DNA from: Lachancea thermotolerans CBS 6340
Lineage: Eukaryota; Ascomycota; Saccharomycetes; Saccharomycetales; Saccharomycetaceae
Length of the DNA stretch: 64,000 nt
Assembly (NCBI RefSeq): GCF_000142805.1
Contig: NC_013082.1
Location: 310,001-374,000, forward strand
Reading direction: 5' to 3'
Shown: piece by piece, positions 17,788-26,739 of the stretch
Numbering within the stretch: position 1 is the stretch's first letter
Layout of the letters: each line of letters starts with the position of its first letter
Notes under the pieces: generated by a model
Told to the model about the DNA's origin: nothing
What the model saw: the letters and a program-made list of their open reading frames with translations, nothing else
The model's database searches: none
Position numbers and translations under genes: made by a program

Positions 17788-18816
17788 TCATTTACGAGCA
17801 GGGGAAGGCGATGGGGTAGAAGTGTGGGCAACATCAACGTTCACGTATTCGTTGACCTTAGCAGCAACACCACCACGAACGCGCTTCACAATTCTGGACT
17901 TCTTGGTTCCCCTACGCTTGTAGACCTCAATATAGAATGCAACAAACAAGAACAAGTACGAGGAAATAATGGCACAGCCAGAAAATGTCGCAGTAGTTGA
18001 ACCAACACAATCTCCGCAGTGTGGAAGCTGTGGGAAGAAGAGATGTGAAACTTTCTGATAAACGGCAAAATAGATAAAACCGATATCCAAGACAAACTGC
18101 ATGATCTGAAAGCGAGTCACCCACTCTTTCCACCAAACTCTAATTCCACGGGCAGCCAAAAAGTAGTACCAATACATCACAACATGGACACCAAGGTTTA
18201 AAGAGATCACAACCCATGAAATAGCAGTGGTACCCACCAACTGGGTGTAGCACAAGAGCGCGGTGGCCCCGTGGTGGTAAGTGTGCAAAAACCTCAGGTT
18301 CTTGTGCTTCAAAACCAAAAACACAGTGTCAATAAACTCGATGTACTTGGTAATATAGTTCATGTAATACAGGGTCACCATTGGCTGAGTCCATGCTCCA
18401 ATGTTGCAAATGGCATAATACAGACCATTGCGAGCTATCATAGGGACCAACTGTTCAACCATGAGCACTAGCAATGTCAGTGAGAGGGTCGTCAAAAATA
18501 GGTTGTGAAGTTGGAATAGCGCATTAAGCTGGAAAGGCTGCGAGCCTTGTAACAAAAACCTGCCGCCGAAGATCACCACATAGTATGTAGTAATAGCGGC
18601 AATAACTTGCGGAAGTTCACTTAACGGCAGTTTACCAGGGACGAACTGAAACTCGCTTGGAATAAACTTGCCGTTTGTTGCGTAGCGCATAGCCGTGTCG
18701 AAATTCTCCCACAAAGAAATATTGAAAAAGGGACGGTCCAGAGTGGGCTGAAATTGTTCCAATACAGGATACTTCTGTATCATTTCATTGGCGTAGGTTT
18801 GGGCAGTAGACAGCAT
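17788..18816 (-). CDS. ELO2: Very-long-chain fatty acid elongase (Elo1/Elo2 type)
   Basis: A 342-residue ER membrane 3-ketoacyl-CoA synthase of the ELO family. It condenses malonyl-CoA with acyl-CoA to extend fatty acids used for sphingolipids. The catalytic histidine box is LHTYHHGA, with H178, H181 and H182. Family motifs IDTVFLVLKHK and MYWYYFLAARG flank it, and about seven hydrophobic segments are present. The C-terminus is basic (KKSRIVKRVRGG), the usual ER retrieval region. It is the single counterpart of S. cerevisiae ELO2/FEN1 (347 residues, chromosome III) and ELO1 (310 residues, chromosome X). Both positional contexts are conserved, and the length favours the ELO2 type. Confidence 0.93.
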   Translation of the reverse strand: MLSTAQTYANEMIQKYPVLEQFQPTLDRPFFNISLWENFDTAMRYATNGKFIPSEFQFVPGKLPLSELPQVIAAITTYYVVIFGGRFLLQGSQPFQLNALFQLHNLFLTTLSLTLLVLMVEQLVPMIARNGLYYAICNIGAWTQPMVTLYYMNYITKYIEFIDTVFLVLKHKNLRFLHTYHHGATALLCYTQLVGTTAISWVVISLNLGVHVVMYWYYFLAARGIRVWWKEWVTRFQIMQFVLDIGFIYFAVYQKVSHLFFPQLPHCGDCVGSTTATFSGCAIISSYLFLFVAFYIEVYKRRGTKKSRIVKRVRGGVAAKVNEYVNVDVAHTSTPSPSPARK

Positions 18817-19068
18817 CTCTTAGGTCAGTCAATGGCTCTCTTGGCAGTCGATTGTCAACAACATTAGCCAGTCATGTAAAATTTTGAGAGGAGCTATCGC
18901 GTAAACAAATAGTTTCGCATAATCACAAAAAACGGCTCATCATTTCCATAGACTTCGTAGATCCATTCAATTAGTTTAAATATGATGATAATACAACTAA
19001 AACCTTGCCATCGATAATCATTAGATTAATGGGGTTTAATAATAACATTGATGCAAGCACACTACTTT

Positions 19069-22000
19069 TTAGGGCCCTGTGTTGGAGGGTTTTTGTTGGG
19101 TGCTGGAGTTTGACGCTCCGCCGTCCTGCGGTATGAGCGAAACTAGAGCTTCGGGCGCAGAAGCGACAGCCGCGAGAGCTGCCAGAGGGTCATTAGCGAA
19201 ATTGAACTCGCGAGGCCTGGCTGGAGTTGGTGCAGTAGCCGTTGATAGACCAACGGGTGGCAGTATAGGTCGTGTAGCTGAAGAGACCGAGTACCGGGTG
19301 CGAGGTGCGGTGCCGGTCGGCACATGAGGAGACTGCGAAGCTGGAGCCGACGCCGCATTCAGGATGGAGTTCAAAAATGAAGGTTGCTTTGGGGGCAGAT
19401 TTGAGGAGGGGGATGGCGCAGCTGTGTCTGACGTAAAATTAGAGCTTCTCAATTCTTGAACAACGACTGGCGCGGTAGCATTGACCTCAGGGAAAGCGAT
19501 GGGTGGCAGCTCGACCGCCCTCTGCTTTGACCACGCCGAGTTACTGTCGGTATGGTCATCATTGTTGAGGAGGTTCTTTATGGACGACCTTCTGCTACTA
19601 ATGCCTGCCTGAGAAGAAGTAGCTGGTGATGGACATGAAGAGTTGTTGATGGCAACGCTGGGCGCAAAATGGACAGAAGGCATCGCCTCAGGTGCGTGTG
19701 CTGAATTGCTGGAATGGGAGTCTGACAACAATAGTGGCTTCCGTTCTGCCTGATCAGTGGATAGACCAAGTTGGATGGATGGCAGTCTGGGCGGAGGAAG
19801 ACCTTGTGGGGTAGACTGCTGAGAAAAGCTATCCATTGCGGAGACCGAAGCTATAGGGAGTTGCATTGGGGTTGCGGCGTCTCTATGAATTTGGCTAAAG
19901 ATGCTAACAGTTGGCGCCTGCTGCATCGGGACGGTATCATATGCACCTGGGGTAGCATCGCTGTTTCCGAATTGAGTATTCAACTTATTCTCTGGCGATT
20001 CGGAGTTGGAGCTCTCAACGAGAGCTTGCCAGCCCATTTGATCTGCATTCCTTTGGAAATAGTTTCTAACCATAGTAGTTGATTTCGTACCCAGTCTTTC
20101 CGATATTAAAGCCCACTGTGTACCATATTCCCTCAGTAGTTCCGGGAACAAGTTAGTCTCCTTGACACTCCAGTAACTGGATTTATGATATCCGTCGCTG
20201 TGCTTTGTTTTCTTTCTGGCCTGGACCTTTTCGTTGTCGTCGGCTTTGAACGGGCGTCTAGATTCGTCAATATCAGTAGCGTCTTTATCCTCACTAGCAA
20301 AAGCGGGGGCAATGGGCTGCAGGTTTGGAAGGTCATTGGTTACTTCTTCGATTTCCTGGATTTTGCGCTTTTTTGACTCAGTGTCCTCCTCATTTTCCAT
20401 AGACAAATCTTGTGCACTAACTTCCTCCTGCTGTTGCTGTACCAGACCTCGGGGTCCATCTGGCAACGCAACATTTGAACCAGTTGAAACAATTGAGGTG
20501 TCTTCGACCTTTTCAGCCGGCCCGAATGCTGCTTCTTTTATTTGTGCGCCTTGATCGACCTCTTCGTCTTCCGTCTCATCCATAGTTCTTTCCTTTTCGG
20601 TGAAATTGGAGTCATTTCTCTCAGACATTTCCTCAGCTTCTTGTCCGCTTTGTTCAGGAACAGCCGCCGAAGTCTTTTCTTTATCTTTCTCCCTACGGCG
20701 GCGGCCTGCATTAATCTTACGTCTCTTGTTTTTTTCAACCAAAAGCTGTTTATAGTTGGTTTCCTTTTTCGTTTTATAGTAATGCAGAACACATTCCTGC
20801 GGCTTTCTAAGACCACCCATAAACTGAGATATCTTCCCAAACCTCTTTGGATACGCTAAGTAGCCCTCCACAAAAAGGTCATGCTCTGCAGAAGTGAACG
20901 TATCGATTCCGTCTCTCAAGACACGAGTTGCCCATTTGTTCTTGTCTGTCACCAGATTATTAACATCCTTGTATTTAACCGCGAACTTCTTGACAGGATC
21001 AATAATCATAGGGGGGATTTTCGCTGCTAATTGATGGTGTTTATAATCAGGATCAATCCGCAACAAAACGTTTTCAATTTCGTTGTCATCGACAAAATCA
21101 GCGCGGTTCCTCCGTCGACTGCTGGCTCGGCTTTGCTGTTCACGTTCCTCCTTCTCCTTAGATTTTGAAAACTGGCTTTCTTCCTCTGTGGAATCCGTAG
21201 TTGCGTGATCAACCTTCTTAACTTCTTCACTGACAGCTTCCAGCATCTGACAGTTCTTCGTCCATTTTTCATCGAGTTTCAGGAATTGCCACTTCAACTG
21301 CAACTTGCGCAACCGCTCATAGTCTTGGAGTTTAGACAGAGATTTTACCAGGATTGGCCTTACTGCCTGCTCATGCACTAATATATTTTGTGACATAAAA
21401 GGGTACTCCTGAAGACAGGTTACGGGACTCTTCAAAAGGTATTTTTGGTTTTTGACAATAGATTCTCTGTCTCTATTTTTTAGCTCCCATAGTTTCGTTT
21501 CCGCCTCTGGTAGTGGGAAAATGCAGCTTTCAACCTCGTTAAGGGGCTGAGTGTAACCCTGTGCAGCTTCCGAACTATGCCTTGAAGGCAAATGACTGGG
21601 CTTTTCGACAGGTTTAGCAGCAAAATAAGTGTCCGTGCTTCCAGCAGCGCCTTGATCGTCAGAGGACGAAGTTGGTTGGCTTGGATGGGCCTCATTGAAA
21701 TCCTCGATCGAATGTGCTTTGCGTATTATGTCATGCTTTCCAGGTTTGTTATAAACCGCTTCTTCTTCTTTCGGAGCGGATTCTGCGTTATTTTCATCGG
21801 CGTTATCCGTTTGCCCAGACTTTGTATCACTAGGCGTTGTATTGAGAGACGAAGGCTCCTCGCGTTTAACTGAATCGTCATTAACTGTTTTCTGAAGGTC
21901 AATCCGTTCATGGTTGTTGCTAACTCTCTCCTCGGTTTTTCTAGAGGTCTGAGGAACCGAGTTTATCAGGCTAGATCCAAGCGAGTGCTCATTTTCGTAC

Positions 22001-22716
22001 AAAGGAAACTTATTGGAGGTCGTATAAGAGCTGTCTTGGGAAGAGTGCTCTTTTCTGTAGTGACCGTATCTGCTTGAGTAAGGCTGCGCATGAATATTCT
22101 GGTGAACTGTGGTGCCATGATATCGATTGTAGTAGGGCGGCTTCGAGAGCGGCGGTACTGGAGATGTGTTCGAGGGTGACATACGGCCATCATAAGCAGC
22201 CCCGCTTGCGGAGCCGTAAGGCTCCTTCCATTTGCTGCGAGCAGTGTAACCATGTGATGCCGGGTCGTAGCCGTCTGTTGCGCTTGAGGGTCTCCGTCGA
22301 CTGTATTGTGGGTTGTAGTAGCTGTGGTGGCTCGCCTTGGGAATTGGAGCCGCGGCTTGAAAGCTATAGCGGCTTGAAGAAGGCGCATTAGGGCTATTGG
22401 GAAAGCGCCTTGTTTCTGAGCTGCCACGAGAGCCGCTCTGTACAAATCCAGGCTCGGGGTTGTATCGACTGCCCGTTCTGGGCTTCGAATGCACTGTCCC
22501 GAATGGCGTGTGCGGCCTGCTCGTCGAACTAGGGTTATACCTTGAGGGCCGATGGACTGAGCCAGAAGAGTGCGGTGGCGCTGACTCTGAAGGCGCTGAT
22601 CGGGCAGTGCTGCCAGCGGGGAGCGTGCCCGATGTCCTAGAGTATGGCATGTGTCGAGGATCCGCGTTAGTGTACTGGTAAGGCTTCTTCTCGCCAACTC
22701 TATTCAGTGGTGCCAT
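19069..22716 (-). CDS. SNT1: Set3 complex SANT-domain subunit Snt1
   Basis: A 1215-residue nuclear protein, the NCoR/SMRT-like scaffold of the Set3 histone deacetylase complex, which represses meiotic and other genes. The N-terminal 230 residues are Ser/Tyr/Pro-rich and disordered. A first SANT domain lies at about residues 603-655 (TSAEHDLFVEGYLAYPKRF). A second lies at about 843-895 (YWSVKETNLFPELL). The remainder is low-complexity with charged and Ser/Pro-rich tracts. Length matches S. cerevisiae Snt1 (1226). It is next to the elongase gene, as YCR033W is next to YCR034W. Confidence 0.93.
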   Translation of the reverse strand: MAPLNRVGEKKPYQYTNADPRHMPYSRTSGTLPAGSTARSAPSESAPPHSSGSVHRPSRYNPSSTSRPHTPFGTVHSKPRTGSRYNPEPGFVQSGSRGSSETRRFPNSPNAPSSSRYSFQAAAPIPKASHHSYYNPQYSRRRPSSATDGYDPASHGYTARSKWKEPYGSASGAAYDGRMSPSNTSPVPPLSKPPYYNRYHGTTVHQNIHAQPYSSRYGHYRKEHSSQDSSYTTSNKFPLYENEHSLGSSLINSVPQTSRKTEERVSNNHERIDLQKTVNDDSVKREEPSSLNTTPSDTKSGQTDNADENNAESAPKEEEAVYNKPGKHDIIRKAHSIEDFNEAHPSQPTSSSDDQGAAGSTDTYFAAKPVEKPSHLPSRHSSEAAQGYTQPLNEVESCIFPLPEAETKLWELKNRDRESIVKNQKYLLKSPVTCLQEYPFMSQNILVHEQAVRPILVKSLSKLQDYERLRKLQLKWQFLKLDEKWTKNCQMLEAVSEEVKKVDHATTDSTEEESQFSKSKEKEEREQQSRASSRRRNRADFVDDNEIENVLLRIDPDYKHHQLAAKIPPMIIDPVKKFAVKYKDVNNLVTDKNKWATRVLRDGIDTFTSAEHDLFVEGYLAYPKRFGKISQFMGGLRKPQECVLHYYKTKKETNYKQLLVEKNKRRKINAGRRRREKDKEKTSAAVPEQSGQEAEEMSERNDSNFTEKERTMDETEDEEVDQGAQIKEAAFGPAEKVEDTSIVSTGSNVALPDGPRGLVQQQQEEVSAQDLSMENEEDTESKKRKIQEIEEVTNDLPNLQPIAPAFASEDKDATDIDESRRPFKADDNEKVQARKKTKHSDGYHKSSYWSVKETNLFPELLREYGTQWALISERLGTKSTTMVRNYFQRNADQMGWQALVESSNSESPENKLNTQFGNSDATPGAYDTVPMQQAPTVSIFSQIHRDAATPMQLPIASVSAMDSFSQQSTPQGLPPPRLPSIQLGLSTDQAERKPLLLSDSHSSNSAHAPEAMPSVHFAPSVAINNSSCPSPATSSQAGISSRRSSIKNLLNNDDHTDSNSAWSKQRAVELPPIAFPEVNATAPVVVQELRSSNFTSDTAAPSPSSNLPPKQPSFLNSILNAASAPASQSPHVPTGTAPRTRYSVSSATRPILPPVGLSTATAPTPARPREFNFANDPLAALAAVASAPEALVSLIPQDGGASNSSTQQKPSNTGP

Positions 22717-25080
22717 GATTCTTGAGAGAGCGGGATAGTTGCCCTCAGTTCTGCGTTGGAGTCAGCTATTTCCAGCTCTTAGGTGTTAATTGACTCTCAC
22801 TCAAAAATCGCGGAGTGTGATCCTATTTCAAAAAGTGTGTTGGTAAGCCGTGACTGATGGGAACGCGACACGCTGTTCCGGCTCACTTACACGTTCCTGA
22901 AACTGTTTTGTTCCTAGTAAAGTCCCTGAGCGTGGCTTTGAACTTGGTCGACTTGAGCTTCAAGCTTTCCTCAAGGCATATTTCAACATCTGTTTCTTGA
23001 ATAATATAATTTTTGGGATAATATCCAAATGTCGTGTATGGCGATACGAAACAAACGCTGCTCAAGACTTTGGTATACCGGGCGAGACACATTGCCAGTG
23101 TCGTTGGGAGCGCCCTATGTCTGTGAGTGGAGTGGGAGTCGCGCAAGTTTCCACTGGCACCGCCTTTAGTTTCGTTTGCTGTATGTTTCGTTAGAAGAAT
23201 TGTAGGTCTTGAAAACAACGCTGAGCGCGGGCTTTTGACATAAAAGAGCGGGCTCTTTTTGGCCACGCGAGTTCCTGGGACTTCTTTAGTCAGTGAGGCA
23301 GCTTCATACAAGCGGTTCTCCCCATTCAAAGTTTCGAAGACCTTAATCACGCGCCAAACGCGAAAATGTGCAAAGAGACATCTTATCCTCGTAGCCGTTG
23401 GAGGTTGCTAACTCTGCCGCTGCAGCGATGGCGCAAAGCGCCGGAGAAAGCCTGGTACAGCCCCTAAAACACGGCCACCTAGCGAGGATGTTTGTTTTGT
23501 AGGCCCGGCCCGTCGCAGAACGCCTGCGAGCCTCGAGTACACTTGTCTGAACGGGCAAACTACTGATGGTAGCGCACAGCCGCGTTTGAGCCAGCCGGCC
23601 AAGGTATAGGCTGCAGAACACACCCACAAACTGAAAACTCGAGCCGGGTGCAAGGGTTTCGGGTTTGGCTCGCTACCCAGAAACCGTCTGTTGTAGGACA
23701 GCCAAAAGCGTCCCACCCATGGCTTGACGCCATACTCCCTGCAAAATCAACGTAGTAAGGAAGTTGCCATGAGTGTGAGCTTCCCAAGACCTGCTTTCGT
23801 TGTCCCAGCTGTAGACAGCCGTCTTTGCCCTACGTCAAAGAATGCGAAAATAAATCGCCTCGGAGCTCATCAGTGGTGAGGTCAAAAAAGGCAGTTTGCA
23901 TCCTTGAAGTTTCATTTTTCGCACCCGCGGCCCATGATGCAACTAGATACGGTTGAAGCAGAACACTGCTCGGTAAGCAACTAGCCCACAGGGCGCCCTC
24001 GCTCTACTCTTGTCATAGTCCGAGTGATGCGCGGAACGACAATCACGTGATGTAGCGTATCGCAATGTCAACGCTTGGGGGCTCGAGACTTCAAGGCTTC
24101 CAGAGTCCGGTCCTAGCGCAACTCTAGCATGCGGTTACTAATAGCTTCACCGAGCAACTCTGAGGCGAAACAGAGCGCACAGGCCGTATGGGTCCTACTC
24201 GGCTCATGCGCACAGCGCCACAGAAAATAAGCCAACTTTTGGCTGACCGCTCCCGTCGGAGCGGGAAGCTGTTACCGGAGTTCTCGAAACCTGTGGGAAT
24301 GGCAGCGGTCCTCACCGAGCACATACTTTCAGAGCGATCTTGCCACACACACGCGAGCAGGCACGTGATTTAGCAGTCAGGCTTGACACTCTGCTGCTTA
24401 CGGCGCGCTGCTAGAGACGCGTCGCCACTAGAGTCGCATTGGTGGGGAAGCCACCGTTGGAGCGCATTCGCCAGCGTGCCTCCAAGTGCCGACTTACGCA
24501 CCCTGACCTACGCGCCTCGTCTCACGCGCCCCGCCACATTGCAGGCCGCGCAATGGATTGACCATTAAGGAAACACAGATCCTTCAACAGGGCCCATGGC
24601 GAGGCGCTGCTGGCGGCCTGCCAAGGTCTTATTTGCTTTTCACGCAGAGCGTGCTCCCAGATAGCATTGCAAGAGTCATTGTGTTCGGCGCCGCGCGGCC
24701 CAATGCGTGATTTTCATGTGTTGTTAAACTCCGCTATGCGCGTGAGCTGGGCTTGACTACCGCTCCCCAAATTGATCTGCCGCCAACCGCTGGTATGCCA
24801 TCTCGTGCGGTTTTCTTGCCCTTTCCAGTATACTAATTTCCATTGAAAAATGGCTGAATTGGTTTATATTAAAAAACGCGTAACGAACGGTCAAGACGCG
24901 TAAAGAGCACACGCGACACGTAAAATAAAGAACGCGTCCTCTGCAACACGCGTGAGCAATAGCGAAACAAGGTAAAACTTGATGCGCGTAAACACAGCAC
25001 TTGGTATATATATGCTGCGGGGGTTGAGACGCCGAAGTATCGGTTGATCTATCCATCAACATCAACAAACGCTCGCGAAG
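22717..25080. other. 2.36 kb gene-free spacer between SNT1 and CDC6
   Basis: This divergent interval is long for this genome. Its middle (about 23400-24700) is noticeably GC-rich. Several overlapping open frames of 60-155 codons occur on both strands, such as 22883-23350 and 23408-23716 on the minus strand. None shows a domain, signal peptide or other protein character I can recognise. ATCACGTGA-like sites occur near 24044 and 24364. I found no tRNA or snRNA. The last 220 bases are the CDC6 promoter, described separately. Confidence 0.6.
24876..24953. promoter_or_regulatory. MCB (ACGCGT) cluster of the CDC6 promoter
   Basis: Four perfect MluI cell-cycle boxes ACGCGT lie at 24876-24881, 24896-24901, 24932-24937 and 24948-24953, 130-205 bases upstream of the CDC6 ATG. 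A near match ACGCGA lies at 24911 and a GCGCGT at about 24984. MCB boxes are bound by MBF (Mbp1-Swi6) to drive late-G1 transcription of replication genes. A TATATATA element follows at 25005-25012, about 70 bases before the ATG. Confidence 0.85.
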
Positions 25081-26580
25081 ATGCAAACACAGATGCTGGA
25101 ATCCGTAGTTTTGGGCAGCAGGAAGAGACTGGCATTCGAGGTGTGCGAAGACCCCGTAACAGTTAAGCGGTTCCAGGGCCTGGTGACGCCGCCGGGGTCG
25201 CCCGTCAAGAAGTGCAAAACAAAGGAGGTGAGCACGCTAGGGTCGCCTATTCGGCTCCATTTTGGCGCGTCCTCTGTCTACTCGCGCACCAAGGCAGCCC
25301 TGCAGCGGTGCGCCGACGTGTCCCAGCAGGGAACGGTCAATCTCGGGGCATGTCTGCCTACGAGGGGCGAGCAGTACGACCGCATCATGGCGTTCTTGAA
25401 CTCCGTGGTCGGCTCGGGCCATGGCGACTCGCTGTACATAACTGGGCCTCCGGGGACTGGGAAAACTGCACAGTTGGATCTCGTGGTAAGGGAAAAGTTC
25501 CAAACGCTTGTGTTGGAGGCGCCGCAGCTGCAACAAGACTACGCCTTGCGCAATACCTCATTCTTTACCACGAAGAGCGGCCACCACGAGTCTGTCGCCA
25601 TAGTATCCATCAACTGCATCGCCGTCAACAGCGCGGAGTCTATCTTCGCCAAAATTTACCACTCGTGCTCCGGCGACTCAGCACGCACTAAGGTTCGCAA
25701 TGCAGATGATTTGCAGAAGTTCATGCAGGCACACCCACAAACCACCTTCATCGTGATCCTCGACGAAATGGACAAACTAGTCACGTCTACGCTCCAAGAC
25801 GCGAATGCAACCAAGCACATTTTTGACCTGTTTCTAATGGCTAAGCTGCCTCACTTGAAATTCGTGCTTATAGGCATCGCAAACAGCCTGGATATGAAGG
25901 ACAGATTCCTCTCCAGACTGAATCTGAAGCACGAGCTCATGCCTCAGACTGTCACGTTTACGCCCTACACTGCGGAGCAGATGTTCGAAATCGTGATGCA
26001 AAAATTGAAGTCTTTAGACTTTGATCCCATCATCCAGCCCATTGCCATCAGGTTTGCCGCTAAGAAGTGTTCAGGTAACACTGGCGATCTTCGGAAGGTT
26101 TTTGACATCCTCAGATCTAGCATAGAAGTTTTGGAGCTTGATAGCATAAAAAACAGACACACCCTCAACGAAACTACTGCAAAAGTCACTCTAGCCCATG
26201 TTGCCAAAGTGTTTTCTACCCTGCATAATAACTTCTCCACTAAGTCTCGCATATCCAAACTCAACATGCAACAGAGATTGGTCTTATGCTCGCTTGTGCA
26301 TCGCGAGCGCTCAGACGTTTTTCAAACTCAGACTTCCCTAGACGAAGCATACGACTACTACTCGAAACTGCTCAATCGCAAGGACAGCATTTCTCCGCTC
26401 AAGCGCGACGAGTTTTTCGAAATTTGCAATGCTTTGGAGACTTGTGGCGTTGTCAACATTGTACAAGGTAAATCTTCAGGGAAAACCAAGCACATCGTGA
26501 AATTTATCAAGGCAAATGTTGACAAGAAGGAGTTTGAAGACGAAATAAGCAAACTAGCATCACTCAAAACTTATTTATGA
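25081..26580 (+). CDS. CDC6: Replication licensing ATPase Cdc6
   Basis: A 499-residue AAA+ ATPase that joins ORC at origins and loads Mcm2-7 in G1. Walker A is GPPGTGKT at residues 122-129; Walker B is VILDEMD at 225-231. A winged-helix domain occupies the C-terminal 110 residues. The N-terminal tail carries control elements: an RKRLAF cyclin-docking motif at 14-19, CDK sites at T36, S40 (SPVK) and S55 (SPIR), and the arrangement LVTPPGSP at 34-41, which fits a Cdc4 phosphodegron. Length is close to the 513 residues of S. cerevisiae Cdc6. Gene order SNT1/ELO - CDC6 follows YJL196C-YJL194W. Expression is probably MBF-driven. Confidence 0.97.
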   Translation: MQTQMLESVVLGSRKRLAFEVCEDPVTVKRFQGLVTPPGSPVKKCKTKEVSTLGSPIRLHFGASSVYSRTKAALQRCADVSQQGTVNLGACLPTRGEQYDRIMAFLNSVVGSGHGDSLYITGPPGTGKTAQLDLVVREKFQTLVLEAPQLQQDYALRNTSFFTTKSGHHESVAIVSINCIAVNSAESIFAKIYHSCSGDSARTKVRNADDLQKFMQAHPQTTFIVILDEMDKLVTSTLQDANATKHIFDLFLMAKLPHLKFVLIGIANSLDMKDRFLSRLNLKHELMPQTVTFTPYTAEQMFEIVMQKLKSLDFDPIIQPIAIRFAAKKCSGNTGDLRKVFDILRSSIEVLELDSIKNRHTLNETTAKVTLAHVAKVFSTLHNNFSTKSRISKLNMQQRLVLCSLVHRERSDVFQTQTSLDEAYDYYSKLLNRKDSISPLKRDEFFEICNALETCGVVNIVQGKSSGKTKHIVKFIKANVDKKEFEDEISKLASLKTYL

Positions 26581-26739
26581 GTACCATTAGCATAATTACT
26601 TCATAGTTCTGGAGTTTTAATCGATAGCATTTGACAGATACAGTCACCGCCACTAAGACAACTTCTCATCCTATTCCATGACAAAAGGAGAATGTTCAAA
26701 GAGTCTTAAGGGGCTCATCATGCAGGCAATTTTATATAG

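Noticed and set aside
22883-23716. Minus-strand frames in the SNT1-CDC6 spacer
   Set aside because: Composition is Arg/Ser/Leu-rich in the manner of non-coding GC-rich DNA, and the frames overlap one another; no family recognised.
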